64,000 bases of DNA from an uncultured Coriobacteriaceae bacterium (GCA_902793465.1 CADBDT010000004.1:124001-188000); one strand, 5' to 3'; positions 8,582 through 18,909 are shown, counted from the stretch's first letter. The notes: generated by a model from the letters alone, not told the origin. Program-made: numbers and translations.

Positions 8582-10164
8582 AGAGCATCAAATGGAAGCG
8601 AAACGGGTTCGCGCTTATGGCGGTGGCATTCGCCTTGATGGCGGTGGTCGCGCTTGCGGGGTGCGGCGGCTCTCAGCGGGCAAGCCAGGGGGGCAGTGCC
8701 GGCGCCGCGTCGGGCGAGAAGCGGTTTGTGTACGGCACGACGGGATACGGGCCACAGATGGACGACGCCGGCCTCAACCCCCACAGCGCCTATTCCGGGT
8801 GGTCGGCCGTTCGCTACGGCGTGGGCGAGACGCTCTTTAAGTTCAACGACGCCATGGAGGCGGAGCCGTGGCTGGCCACGAGCTACGAGTTCTTGGACGA
8901 TACCCACGTAAAGATTGTGCTGCGCGACGGCGTTACGTTCTCGAGCGGCCGCGCGATGGATGGGGCGGCGGTAAAGGAATGCCTGGACGACCTTGTGGCA
9001 ACGCACGATCGCGCGCCGTCCGACATGAAGATTGCGGGCATCGTCGCAGAGGGCAACACCGTAACCATTCAGACCACCGAGCCGTGTCCCGCCCTCATAA
9101 ACTACCTGTGCGACCCCTACGGGGCCATCGTAGACATGCAGGCAGGCGTTACGGCCGAAGGCAACGTTGCGGGTACGGGACCCTACGTGGCCGATACCGT
9201 ATCGGACACAGAGATAACGTTGCACAAGAACGAGAACTACTGGGGAGGCAAGCCCAAGGTGGACACCGTGGTCGTCCGTGCGTTCTCGGATACCGACGCC
9301 CTGCAGAGCGCCCTGCAATCCGGAGAGGTAAACGCGACGTATGGCCTTGCATACTCGAGCTATCAGCTGTTTAACAACGATGCCTACCACGTGTCCGACT
9401 GCTTTACCAGCCGCGTGTTCTTTGGCCAGGCAAACTACACCTCTCCCGTTATGAGCGACGAAGCGGTTCGCAAGGCCATTGCCATGGGCATCAACAAGGA
9501 AGCCTTCGTAACGGCGCTTCTTAGCGGCCGCGGCCAGCCTGCCAAGGGCCCGTTCCCCGCCACCATGAAGTTTGGCGACGATACCGTGACCACCGAGTCC
9601 TACGACCCCAAGGCCGCCGCCAAGCTACTGGAGGAGAACGGCTGGGTGGACTCCGACGGCGACGGCATCCGCGAGAAGGGCGGCCAGAAACTCACCGTGC
9701 GTTGGCTCACGTATCCCGGACGCCTCGAGCTTCCGCTGCTCGCCGAGTCCGCACAGGCCAGCCTCAAGGAGATTGGCATCGACGTGCAGGTAAACAGTAC
9801 GGCTAACCACACCGACATCCGAAAGGACGCAAGTGCCTGGGACGTATACGTAAGCGCGCTTACAACCGCGCCCACCGGCGATCCCGAGTACTTCTTTGGC
9901 GCCACGTGCCTTTCCGACTCGACCAAGAACTTCGGTGGGTATCGCAGCCAAAAGCTCGACGAGCTGTACGCCCAGCTCCACAAGGAGTTCGACCCCGAGA
10001 CGCGCGCCAAGCTCGCCACGCAGATGAGCCAGACCATCCTGGACGACCACGGGTACTTCTTCGCGTCGTTCCTCCAGATGGGCATCGTGAGCCAAGCCAA
10101 CGTAAAGGGCATGGCCGCGCATCCGTGCGACTACTACGAGATAACCGTGGACTTGGACGTGTAA
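8578..10164 (+). CDS. ABC importer substrate-binding lipoprotein (NikA/OppA, family 5)
   Basis: A 528-residue binding protein with a lipoprotein signal peptide: basic start, hydrophobic core and a lipobox ending LAGC at about residue 28, so it should be tethered outside the membrane. The mature part has family 5 solute-binding features, such as WLATSYEFLDDTHVKIVLRDGV and the later VRKAIAMGINKE. It delivers the ligand to the two upstream permeases. The ligand is undetermined: family 5 includes nickel-, heme-, dipeptide- and oligopeptide-binding proteins. The gene overlaps the previous stop by four bases. Confidence 0.92.
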   Translation: MKSIKWKRNGFALMAVAFALMAVVALAGCGGSQRASQGGSAGAASGEKRFVYGTTGYGPQMDDAGLNPHSAYSGWSAVRYGVGETLFKFNDAMEAEPWLATSYEFLDDTHVKIVLRDGVTFSSGRAMDGAAVKECLDDLVATHDRAPSDMKIAGIVAEGNTVTIQTTEPCPALINYLCDPYGAIVDMQAGVTAEGNVAGTGPYVADTVSDTEITLHKNENYWGGKPKVDTVVVRAFSDTDALQSALQSGEVNATYGLAYSSYQLFNNDAYHVSDCFTSRVFFGQANYTSPVMSDEAVRKAIAMGINKEAFVTALLSGRGQPAKGPFPATMKFGDDTVTTESYDPKAAAKLLEENGWVDSDGDGIREKGGQKLTVRWLTYPGRLELPLLAESAQASLKEIGIDVQVNSTANHTDIRKDASAWDVYVSALTTAPTGDPEYFFGATCLSDSTKNFGGYRSQKLDELYAQLHKEFDPETRAKLATQMSQTILDDHGYFFASFLQMGIVSQANVKGMAAHPCDYYEITVDLDV

Positions 10165-10231
10165 GGCAAGCTATCGCGTGCTGAGGCCGCAAGCTGGCGT
10201 GTTGCCCGGAACTAGGTGGCCAGGAGGAAAA

Positions 10232-11023
10232 ATGACAAGACCGCTGCTCGAGTTCGACCACGTGGAGGTGTCCTACGACGGCACCCCTGTCGTACACGAC
10301 GTCTCGCTTCCGGTTTCGGAGGGTGAGGTCGTGTGCATAGTGGGCGAGTCGGGCAGCGGCAAGTCTACGCTCGTGCGCGCCGCCATGGGGCAGCTTGGAA
10401 GGCGCGGCTGCGTTACGCGTGGTGACATCTGGTATAAGGGGGAGTCCATCCCCGATCTTGCTCCGCGGCGCATGCGAGAGCTGTGTGGTTCGGAGCTTGC
10501 GCTCGTGTTTCAGGATTGCCTGGCCTCCCTGACTCCCATCCGCCGAATTGGCGACCAGGTATTTGAGGCAATGGGTTCGCATCGCAGAATCTCGCGCGAG
10601 GAAAGCGACGGCTTGGCGAGCAAGATGTTCGAACGACTTGGCCTCAGCGATCCGGAGCGCGTACTCGCCAGCTATCCGTTCGAGCTTTCGGGAGGTATGG
10701 GCCAGCGCGTGGGCATTGCCATTGCCCTGCTGGGCGAGCCGCAGGTGCTCTTTGCGGACGAGCCCACAAGTGCTCTAGACGTAATTGCACAGGCGCAGGT
10801 GGTAAGGCTGCTCACTCGCGTTAACCGTGAGCTCGGAACCACTATCGTGCTTGTTACCCACAACATGGCCGTGGTCGAGGCCATGGCGGACCACGTGCTC
10901 GTGCTGCGAGACGGACGCGTGGAGGAGGTCGGTCCTGCCAAGCAGGTGCTCGAGGCGCCGACGGCTGCATATACGCGTGAGCTCATATCCGCGACCCCGC
11001 GACTTGCGGCAATCGGCAGTTAG
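10232..11023 (+). CDS. ABC importer ATP-binding protein (NikD/OppD family)
   Basis: A 263-residue ATPase with Walker A GESGSGKST, the signature LSGGMGQRV, Walker B VLFADEPTSALD and the switch His in VLVTHNM. The ATG at 10232 has AGGAGG five bases upstream; an earlier in-frame ATG at 10178 lacks a ribosome site and family similarity. It follows the binding-protein gene by 67 bases and pairs with the next ATPase gene. The length fits the shorter NikD type without the extra C-terminal oligopeptide-binding extension seen in OppD. Confidence 0.92.
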   Translation: MTRPLLEFDHVEVSYDGTPVVHDVSLPVSEGEVVCIVGESGSGKSTLVRAAMGQLGRRGCVTRGDIWYKGESIPDLAPRRMRELCGSELALVFQDCLASLTPIRRIGDQVFEAMGSHRRISREESDGLASKMFERLGLSDPERVLASYPFELSGGMGQRVGIAIALLGEPQVLFADEPTSALDVIAQAQVVRLLTRVNRELGTTIVLVTHNMAVVEAMADHVLVLRDGRVEEVGPAKQVLEAPTAAYTRELISATPRLAAIGS

Positions 11024-11071
11024 CGTCGTGTCCATGTTGTGGGGCGGGAAGAAGGAAAAGAGGCGATTCGC

Positions 11072-11839
11072 ATGACGGAGCCAGTGCTCGAGGTAACGGA
11101 CCTTACCAAGCGTTTCGAGCGCAAGGGGCATGCGGACGTTGTGGCCGTGGACGGGGTCGGGTTCTGCATACAGGCAGGCGAGTGCGTTGGCCTGGTGGGT
11201 GGATCGGGCAGCGGCAAGTCCACCGTTGCGCAGATGATAACGCGCCTTATCGATCCGACGTCTGGCAGGATCGTCCTTTGTGGTCGAGACGTTACGCACG
11301 TGCATGGAGCGCAGCTTCGGGCCATGGCCAAGGACGTGCAGATGGTGTTTCAGAACCCCGTGTCTTCCTTCGACCCGCGGCACACGTTGGGGGAGGGCGT
11401 GGCCGAAAGCATGCGCAACATGGGCGTGTGCAAGGCCGAGGCACGGAATCGCGCTTGCGAGCTGCTGGAACAGTGCGGACTTACCGCCTCGATGGCAGGC
11501 CGCTATCCGCACGAGGTGTCGGGGGGCCAATGCCAGCGTGCGGCCATCGCTCGTGCGTTGGCGCCGGATGCGCCGCTTGTGGTGTGCGACGAGGCAACCA
11601 GCGCGCTTGACGTAACGGTACAGGCACAGATCGTACGACTGCTCTCCCAAATCCAGCGCGACCGTGGCCTCGCAATGCTGTTTATCTGTCACGACCTTGC
11701 TCTGGTGCAAGGCTTTTGCGATCGCGTTCTCGTTATGCAGGAGGGGCGCATAGTGGAGGAGGGCGTCGCGTCGGAGGTGCTTGCGCATCCTCGTCATCCC
11801 TACACGCGCCAGCTGCTCGATAGCGCGGTCCTTGCGTAG
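11072..11839 (+). CDS. ABC importer ATP-binding protein (NikE/OppF family)
   Basis: A 255-residue ATPase with Walker A GGSGSGKST, signature VSGGQCQRA, Walker B LVVCDEATSALD and switch region ICHDLAL. It is the last gene of the importer cluster and forms a heterodimer with the NikD-like ATPase. The ATG at 11072 is preceded by AGAGG at eight bases. Downstream, a palindromic intergenic element starts within about 30 bases of the stop and separates it from the convergent msrA gene. Confidence 0.92.
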   Translation: MTEPVLEVTDLTKRFERKGHADVVAVDGVGFCIQAGECVGLVGGSGSGKSTVAQMITRLIDPTSGRIVLCGRDVTHVHGAQLRAMAKDVQMVFQNPVSSFDPRHTLGEGVAESMRNMGVCKAEARNRACELLEQCGLTASMAGRYPHEVSGGQCQRAAIARALAPDAPLVVCDEATSALDVTVQAQIVRLLSQIQRDRGLAMLFICHDLALVQGFCDRVLVMQEGRIVEEGVASEVLAHPRHPYTRQLLDSAVLA

Positions 11840-11865
11840 CTGTAGTAAGAGGGGTACTCCCACCG

Positions 11866-12014
11866 CCATTAAGCTAGCGCTGTGCACATTGGGGATATTC
11901 CCCTGCGGGTACATCGCGGATGAGCCGGACCCCAACGGAGGCCCTGCTCGCGATGTACCCGATGGGGAGTATCCCCTATGTGCACAGCTCCCCCAGACCC
12001 TTAACTAAATGGCG
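11866..12014. repeat. GTACATCGCG-core palindromic element, GCCATTAAG-armed subtype
   Basis: The element lies between convergent nikE-like and msrA genes. The centre reads GGGTACATCGCGGATGAGCC .. CTGCTCGCGATGTACCC. Flanking arms GCTGTGCACAT (11879) and ATGTGCACAGC (ending 11988) pair, with GGGGATATTCCCC and GGGGAGTATCCCC inside them. An outermost imperfect pair is GCCATTAAGCTAG / CTTAACTAAATGGC. The whole would form a hairpin of about 70 pairs. It has no U-tract, so it is not a classical terminator on either strand. Near-identical relatives occur at 15667 and 63395. Confidence 0.85.
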
Positions 12015-12017
12015 TTG

Positions 12018-12105
12018 GGTACTCCCCCTTGATAGGCACCAATCAAGAGGGGTACTCCCCCTTGATAGGCACCAATCAAGAGGGGTACTCCCCCTTGATA
12101 GGTAC
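12018..12105. repeat. 33-bp tandem repeat of the CCTTGATAGG family
   Basis: Nearly three copies of a 33-bp unit lie head to tail, with ACTCCCCCTTGATAGG at 12021, 12054 and 12087, separated by CACCAATCAAGAGGGGT. Each unit is itself palindromic (ATCAAGAGGGGTACTCCCCCTTGAT), so the array can fold into alternative hairpins. The same palindrome recurs as single or double elements at 17701, 51092 and 58301. The array and the adjacent GTACATCGCG element fill the 301-bp gap between the importer operon and msrA; I see nothing else there. Confidence 0.8.
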
Positions 12106-12140
12106 ACGTTGGGGGATGCTTCCCCAAGCGGCACCCCGTT

Positions 12141-12629
12141 CTAGAACGGCCTGCTCAGTATCGACATGTCCACATGGCAGTATCCGCCTGGATTCTTCTC
12201 GAGGTACTTCTGGTGGTATTCCTCGGCGGAAAAGAAGTTGCGCAGCGGTTCCAGCTCTACCGCGAGCTTGGATCCTGCCCGCTCTTCCTGCGCGCTGTAT
12301 ACGGCGCTGATCGCGGGTAGCTGGCTTGCGTCCGTGTAGTAGATGCCCGTCCGATATTGGATACCGCGGTCGTTGCCCTGCCTGTTTACGGACGTCGGAT
12401 CGATGATTGCAAAATAGTAGTCCAATATCTTGGCAAGAGACAGAATGCTGGGGTCGTAGTCGATTTTTACCGTCTCGGCATGACCGCTGCCTTCGCACAC
12501 GTCGCCGTAGGAAGGTGGCTTGTCTGGACCGTTGGCGTAACCGACTTCCGTATGTATTACGCCGTCCATCTGATCGAAGAAGCTCTGGACGCCCCAAAAG
12601 CATCCTCCTGCAAGATAGATCGTCTGCAT
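12141..12629 (-). CDS. msrA: Peptide-methionine (S)-S-oxide reductase MsrA
   Basis: A 162-residue protein starting MQTIYLAGGCFWGVQ, with catalytic Cys10 in the GCFWG motif, and the family segments TEVGYANG, YEGDVCEGSGHAE-type (here YGDVCEGSGHAETV) and NPGGYCHVD. It reduces methionine-S-sulfoxide in proteins and free methionine. There is no fused MsrB domain and no msrB in the window. It is convergent with the ABC operon and has a palindromic element downstream. A GAGGAGAC ribosome site precedes the ATG. Confidence 0.95.
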   Translation of the reverse strand: MQTIYLAGGCFWGVQSFFDQMDGVIHTEVGYANGPDKPPSYGDVCEGSGHAETVKIDYDPSILSLAKILDYYFAIIDPTSVNRQGNDRGIQYRTGIYYTDASQLPAISAVYSAQEERAGSKLAVELEPLRNFFSAEEYHQKYLEKNPGGYCHVDMSILSRPF

Positions 12630-12667
12630 GGTCTTGTCTCCTCTACTCGTTGCGGCAAGACGCTCCG

Positions 12668-13300
12668 CTAGTTGTTAGCGCGACGCACGGGATGGCGTAT
12701 TACCGTTCGCAGCCGCTCCGGAGCAGTGCGCCTCGCATCGGAAAGGTAGATCTCGTGATGCCGGCGCTCGTCGCTAAAGTCAAGCTCAAGTCCCTGTTCG
12801 AAAGCGTATTCGTGCATGGCGTCTACCGTGGCGGGCTCGTTGTCGTAAGGGCCCACGTGCATGCACTGGACACAAAGCCCTTCCTCAACAGCAAGGAACT
12901 CCACCGCACCGAAGTCCTGCTTCTTCTTCTTGCGCGTTGCCTCGTCGATTGCCCAGTCGAGGTCGGCTTGCGTCACGAAGTCGGGCAGGCGGATGCAGCT
13001 TATCCAGTTGAAATCCGCCTTGCGCTCATAGTCGACGCCCTGTAGGTCGTCCATCCACCAGAAGCCCTCCAGAGGCGGCACCACGTAATCGAAGTAGCCC
13101 TCAATGCGACGATCGCCCTTCTTGCTCATCTTTATTGTGTATGCGATGCCATAGAGCTGCTGCAGGGCATGCGAATACGCCCCGTTCGGGTCGCCTTTGC
13201 CGCGCACGGCAACAAAGTTCATAGCGGGAATCTCTACGATTGATGGCTTACGTGCCGGCTGGTAGAACTCCTTGAACTCTTTTTTGTAGTCGAATGCCAT
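12668..13300 (-). CDS. GyrI-like small-molecule-binding protein
   Basis: A 210-residue protein from the ATG at 13298-13300; the frame continues upstream without similarity, so I use the ATG where the family pattern begins (MAFDYKKEFKEFYQPARKPSIVEIPAMNFVAVRGKGDPN). This start and the later GLCVQCMHVGPYDNEPAT are typical of the GyrI-like domain family, which binds small molecules or toxins. Members stand alone or are fused to AraC/MerR regulators; here there is no DNA-binding domain. It lies 38 bases upstream-coded from msrA on the same strand and may be cotranscribed with it. Confidence 0.8.
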   Translation of the reverse strand: MAFDYKKEFKEFYQPARKPSIVEIPAMNFVAVRGKGDPNGAYSHALQQLYGIAYTIKMSKKGDRRIEGYFDYVVPPLEGFWWMDDLQGVDYERKADFNWISCIRLPDFVTQADLDWAIDEATRKKKKQDFGAVEFLAVEEGLCVQCMHVGPYDNEPATVDAMHEYAFEQGLELDFSDERRHHEIYLSDARRTAPERLRTVIRHPVRRANN

Positions 13301-13538
13301 GTTTCTGCCTATCTGCGTGAGGGCTGTACGCGTTTCTAGCGAACACTTTCCTAGCATTGTAGGACCAAAGTTCCATGTACCCAACGAAGAAGGTCTTGGA
13401 CGGTGCCTCTTGGCCTTGGTCGTGGCCTTTGCCCGAAGCTGCTTGACGCAACACCGAATAAGGCCCGTAGATGCCTCTCGTGCTCCCTGGTCATATGCCA
13501 AACTGGAAAGAGACGTCGGAACAGGCTTGGGGGCAGTC

Positions 13539-14018
13539 ATGGAAGGAAGCACTCAGAAGAAGATGCCGGCAACGTGGGCAATAACGGTCTTTGTCATCGG
13601 TCTGTGCGTAAGTGCCGTAGGCGTAATGTTTTGGATCCTTTCGCCCAACCATGGCAACCTAACAGCGGAGGCCGAGGGTGTGGTTACCCGCGTGGAGGTG
13701 AGCGAGCATCACAATCGAAAGAGGGGAACCACCTACACGTACATAACCTACGTGGAGTTCGAAGACAGCGACCACCGGCTGCTCGAGGCGCGCTCTGTTG
13801 TAAACGGTTCTACGAAGCGCCATTACGAGGGCGATTCCGTAACGGTGTCGTACGACCCCAAAGATCCATCGGGCGGCTGCCTTATTAAAGGGGACGAGGA
13901 TCGTTTGGCAATGTTCCAGTTCCTAGACTACTTCTGTCGCTTTGGTGGGCCGATATTGGCAATCGTTGGGCTTGTAGCCATGCTGCTTACGCGAAAGCCT
14001 GTGCCCGTGGCAAGCTAG
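13539..14018 (+). CDS. DUF3592 membrane protein
   Basis: A 159-residue protein with one membrane helix near the N-terminus (about 12-33), an extracytoplasmic beta-rich domain and a second helix near the C-terminus (about 130-150). The middle region, with EGVVTRVEVS, YTYITYVEFED and YEGDSVTVSYDPKDPS, matches the DUF3592 pattern. The function of the family is unknown. The start at 13539 is where the membrane helix context begins; the frame is open from 13299. It stands alone between a divergent gene and the GH1 gene. Confidence 0.7.
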   Translation: MEGSTQKKMPATWAITVFVIGLCVSAVGVMFWILSPNHGNLTAEAEGVVTRVEVSEHHNRKRGTTYTYITYVEFEDSDHRLLEARSVVNGSTKRHYEGDSVTVSYDPKDPSGGCLIKGDEDRLAMFQFLDYFCRFGGPILAIVGLVAMLLTRKPVPVAS

Positions 14019-14086
14019 CGGAGCGTCTTAGCTCGTTCTTAGATATGGGATTTGCATAGCCCTTTGTTCAACGTGGTAAAAAAGGT

Positions 14087-14119
14087 CGGTAAAAGGCGGG
14101 CACCACACGCCTTTTACCG
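14087..14119. promoter_or_regulatory. 12-bp perfect inverted repeat upstream of the GH1 gene
   Basis: CGGTAAAAGGCG (14087-14098) and CGCCTTTTACCG (14108-14119) flank a nine-base spacer, 82 bases before the GH1 start and 69 after the DUF3592 stop. It could be an operator, or a transcript hairpin at the end of the upstream gene; the absence of a following T-run argues against a simple terminator. Confidence 0.5.
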
Positions 14120-14164
14120 AGCCATACCTTGGCGCATTTGGACTTCACACGATAATTGCAATAA

Positions 14165-15655
<1,491 letters not shown>

Positions 15656-15666
15656 TCGTACCCATA

Positions 15667-15870
15667 GGGGTGCCGCTTGGGGATACTCCCCCTGCCATTA
15701 AGTTAGCGCTGTGCACATTGGGGATATTCCCCTGCGGGTACATCGCGGATGAGCCGACCTTAAACGAAAGCCCTGCTCGCGATGTACCCGATGGGGAGTA
15801 TCCCCAATGTGCACAGCTCCCCCAGACCCTTAACTAAATGGCATTGGAGAGTATCCCCAAGCGGCACCCC
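15667..15870. repeat. Nested GTACATCGCG-core palindromic element
   Basis: The outermost arms are a perfect 22-bp pair: GGGGTGCCGCTTGGGGATAC.. at 15667 and ..GTATCCCCAAGCGGCACCCC ending at 15870. Inside are GCCATTAAGTTAG / CTTAACTAAATGGC, then GCTGTGCACATTGGGGATATTCC-type arms, then the GTACATCGCGGATGAGCC / CTGCTCGCGATGTAC core. It lies between the convergent GH1 and EAL genes and fills that gap. It is nearly the element at 11866 plus an added outer layer. Confidence 0.85.
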
Positions 15871-15900
15871 GTGCCATCACGGACTCGCCGATAGGCTCCT

Positions 15901-17601
15901 TTACACCAAGCCTTCCTCCAGTGGGCGCGGACGGCCAAAGAGGTAGCCCTGCATCATGTCGGCACCGGCGTCGCGCAGGAAGTCGCGTTGTGTCTGGGTT
16001 TCCACGCCCTCTACCAGAGTGCGAATGCCCAGGCTCTTTGCCATGGCGAGCACGGACTTAACGATGGTCTTGGAGCGCTCGTTTCCCTCCATGTCGCGCA
16101 GGAACTCCATGTCCACCTTTAGGACGTCAAAGTCGTAGTCCTTTAGCAGGTTGAGCGAGCTGTATCCGCATCCAAAGTCGTCCATCCATACCTCGAACCC
16201 AGCGGCACGAAAACGCTCCATCTCCCTACGCAGGTTGGAGGTGCCGTCAAGCGCGCTTTCGGTAACCTCGACCGCCAGCAACTCGTGCGGTACGGACCAA
16301 CGCTCACATGACTGCACAACCTGCTGGTAGATGTCGCAAAGCTCGAAGTCCAGACGCGATAGGTTAACGCTTGCGGCGTATACTGGCAGGCCCTCTTGCA
16401 TCCGCTCGCTAAGGTGCCTGCACACCTCGTCCACCATGAACGCGTCTACCTTGTGAATAAGGTGCGCCTCCTCAAGAGTGGGAATAAACACGGCTGGCGA
16501 CAGGATCCCCCTGTGCGGGTCGTCCCACCGCGCAAGCGCCTCGAATCCGCAGATCTCGTTTGTGCTGGTGTCTATTACGGGTTGGGCGTAGGCGCGAATC
16601 CAGTGCTCGTCTACGGCATTCTCTGCATGGCGCGCCACATAGCGACGTGTAAACAGCTGCTCGCGAAGCTCGTCGTCAAACAGTCTGAAAGTCTTATCGT
16701 AGCGACCCTTTATGCTTTCGCAGGCCATCTTTGCGCAGTCGAGCGCAACAAAGGGCGAGCGAACCTCGTCCTCAAAGTGAAAGATGCCGCACTTTACCTC
16801 TGGCGCGAAGGTCTTGCTGTAAGCCTTGGTCTTCTCGTGAACCACAGCGCATCTGCGCGCAAGGTCGGTGGAGTTGGTAAGCACGGCATATCGGTCTACG
16901 GAAAGGTGCGCCACAACATCGGTGGGAAAATTGTCCCGAATAAGATGCGCCACAAACAGGAGCAATTCGTCGCCCTTCGCCTGGTCGAACGAGCGGTTGT
17001 ACGACTTAAAGTCGTCAATGTCGAAGTACAGCACGCTCATCTTCTTGTCGTATTGCTCCGCGCTGTTTAGCACCTCGTCCAAAAGCGACATAAAGCGTTG
17101 TTCGGTAATAAGCCCGGTAAAGATGTCCATGTACTTTAGCTGCTCGTGCGAGAGAAAGTCCACCCCAACGGATTCCAAGCTCTGCCAGATGTCCAGCTCG
17201 TCCCCCGTAAGGAATGCGGTCGGGCAGTCCACGTGGTTCATGTAGGCCAGCAGACTCTGTGCGGCATCGTTTACAAAGGAGCGCATGGCACGCTCGCTTA
17301 TTGCGCCCACACGCACCTTAAGCGCGACATCCGGTGTGCCAGGTACCGTGAGCTCTTGTGCATTTATGGCCATCTGCCGTATGCGGTCAAGGAATTCCTC
17401 GCGCGGAAGCTGGTCGAGCCTAAGCAGAAGCGTGTCGCTTCCCATCTTGCGAATATGGCCAGGATCAACGCCGTTCTCTATGGCAAATGCGCGTAGCAGG
17501 TCTATAAGCGCATCCGCGAGCGCCTTGTCGTCCTTCGAGCACACTTCGCAAAAGTTCGCGATGCTTAAAACCGCCGCTTGGCGTGGGGGTACAACACTCA
17601 T
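15901..17601 (-). CDS. Cyclic-di-GMP phosphodiesterase: degenerate GGDEF plus EAL
   Basis: A 566-residue cytoplasmic protein without obvious membrane helices. Residues 1-140 are unassigned. About 165-320 is a GGDEF fold (YFDIDDFKSYN present) whose active site reads LSVDRYAVL instead of GGDEF, so cyclase activity is unlikely. About 330-560 is an EAL domain with Glu354 of EALARW, NLSRLDF, EVTES, DDFGCGYSS, KVDMEFL and VEGVET, all residues expected for c-di-GMP hydrolysis. I chose the ATG at 17599-17601, with GAGAGG nine bases upstream, over an in-frame ATG 42 bases earlier. It shares this layout with the N-terminal half of the protein at 22343. Confidence 0.88.
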   Translation of the reverse strand: MSVVPPRQAAVLSIANFCEVCSKDDKALADALIDLLRAFAIENGVDPGHIRKMGSDTLLLRLDQLPREEFLDRIRQMAINAQELTVPGTPDVALKVRVGAISERAMRSFVNDAAQSLLAYMNHVDCPTAFLTGDELDIWQSLESVGVDFLSHEQLKYMDIFTGLITEQRFMSLLDEVLNSAEQYDKKMSVLYFDIDDFKSYNRSFDQAKGDELLLFVAHLIRDNFPTDVVAHLSVDRYAVLTNSTDLARRCAVVHEKTKAYSKTFAPEVKCGIFHFEDEVRSPFVALDCAKMACESIKGRYDKTFRLFDDELREQLFTRRYVARHAENAVDEHWIRAYAQPVIDTSTNEICGFEALARWDDPHRGILSPAVFIPTLEEAHLIHKVDAFMVDEVCRHLSERMQEGLPVYAASVNLSRLDFELCDIYQQVVQSCERWSVPHELLAVEVTESALDGTSNLRREMERFRAAGFEVWMDDFGCGYSSLNLLKDYDFDVLKVDMEFLRDMEGNERSKTIVKSVLAMAKSLGIRTLVEGVETQTQRDFLRDAGADMMQGYLFGRPRPLEEGLV

Positions 17602-17700
17602 TGCTGCCGTCCTCTCGAATGCTACATCGAGTATACAGCGCAAGCCAAGAAACGCTGAGCTAACCCCTTTACGGCTAAATTCGTCGGGGGAGGGGTCGTT

Positions 17701-17790
17701 TGCCGTTGACCTATCAAAGGGGGTACTCCCCCTTGATAGGTCGCTTGCGACCTATCAAAGGGGAGTACCCCCTTTGATAGGTCAACGGCA
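17701..17790. repeat. Double CCTATCAA palindrome
   Basis: Two palindromes of the CCTATCAAAGGGGG / CCCCCTTGATAGG family lie side by side, and the whole 90-bp unit is a larger palindrome: TGCCGTTGACCTATCAAAGG at the left end pairs with CCTTTGATAGGTCAACGGCA at the right, around TCGCTTGCGA. It lies between the EAL gene promoter side and the stop of the cation-efflux gene. There is no T-run after either stem. Confidence 0.85.
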
Positions 17791-17802
17791 ACAGGGGTTG
17801 TG

Positions 17803-18909
17803 CTAGTCACCGACGTCGAGTAGCACGCGTATGTCAAAGTCCCAATCGGGATAACGCTCGCTGCACTCGCTTACCAGCTCGGCATGCAACTCGTTTGTGT
17901 TGGGGGTATCAAAGCTCGCGACGGCATCAAATCGTATGGTGGAGGTAATGGTGTCCACGTACAGCCCGTTAAGCTCGACCACGTGATCGTGCAACCACAC
18001 AATGCGGCCTATGTCCGCTCGAATCTTGCGGATGTTGTCGTCGTCCGGAATGTAGGGGTAGGGTGTTACGCCCGCAAGGGAGACCCCGCACTCTGTTTTT
18101 ACTCGATCATGCACGGCGCGTGCCACAGCGTCGAACTCGGCTACGGTCATGGAACCGTCCACCGTAACGTGGATGGTCCCGCCAGTCTTGTCGGGCCCAA
18201 AGTCCATAAGCACAACGCCGTTGGCGAGCTTAACCTCGTCTATGGAACGGGCCACCTTTTCCACCTTTGATGCAACGTGGGGGTGCACGCGCTCGCCCAG
18301 AAGCTTGGATGCCGCGTCAAGGTGAAGAGATAGGCCGCTCTTTATTATGAGCAGTGCGATTCCCGCGGCAAGCCAGGCTTCCACGTCCCATCCCAGCGTC
18401 ATAAATAGGATGCCCGACGCAAGCGTTGCCGTAGACACGAATCCGTCCATAACAGAGTCGGTACCAGAGCCGGTAAGGGAAGCCGACTTCAAGCGCTTTC
18501 CCTCGCGCTTTAGGTAGAAGCCAAGAATGAACTTTACCATTGCCGCGCCAGCCACAATAACAAGTGCCACAACGGTGTATTCCGGCTTTGAGGGATCGAG
18601 GATCGATTTGACTGCCTCTATAAATGCAGAGACGCCCGCGGCAAGAATGAGGGCTGCAATGAAGTTTGACGTAAGATACTCTGCACGGCCGTATCCAAAG
18701 GGATGACTCTGGTCGGCAGCCTTCGAGGATATTCTGGCGCCTACGATTGCAACGATTGAAGACAGTGCATCTACCAGGCTGTTGACGGCGTCCATCGTAA
18801 TGGAAACGGAACCGGTAAGGGTTCCCACCACGCCTTTGGTTACTGCCAAAATTACGTTGCCCGCAACGTTGAGCGCGCTCGCCCGAATTATTTGGCCTTC
18901 TCGATTCAC
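17803..18909 (-). CDS. Cation diffusion facilitator (CDF) family efflux protein
   Basis: A 368-residue protein with about six membrane helices in the first 215 residues and a cytoplasmic C-terminal domain. Metal-site motifs are MDAVNSLVD in helix 2, HPFGYGRAEY after it, and TDSVMDGFVS in helix 5. The DxxxD pairs suggest zinc, iron or manganese efflux by proton exchange, as in MntE/FieF-like members; the metal is not decidable from sequence. The C-terminal part extends some 80 residues beyond the usual ACT-like domain and is rich in acidic and histidine residues. Confidence 0.9.
   Translation of the reverse strand: MNREGQIIRASALNVAGNVILAVTKGVVGTLTGSVSITMDAVNSLVDALSSIVAIVGARISSKAADQSHPFGYGRAEYLTSNFIAALILAAGVSAFIEAVKSILDPSKPEYTVVALVIVAGAAMVKFILGFYLKREGKRLKSASLTGSGTDSVMDGFVSTATLASGILFMTLGWDVEAWLAAGIALLIIKSGLSLHLDAASKLLGERVHPHVASKVEKVARSIDEVKLANGVVLMDFGPDKTGGTIHVTVDGSMTVAEFDAVARAVHDRVKTECGVSLAGVTPYPYIPDDDNIRKIRADIGRIVWLHDHVVELNGLYVDTITSTIRFDAVASFDTPNTNELHAELVSECSERYPDWDFDIRVLLDVGD

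Noticed and set aside
11866-12105. Palindromic elements as ordinary intrinsic terminators
   Set aside because: They lack T-runs after the stem, occur also between tandem and divergent genes, and share a conserved centre that termination would not require. A secondary role in 3' end formation is still possible.
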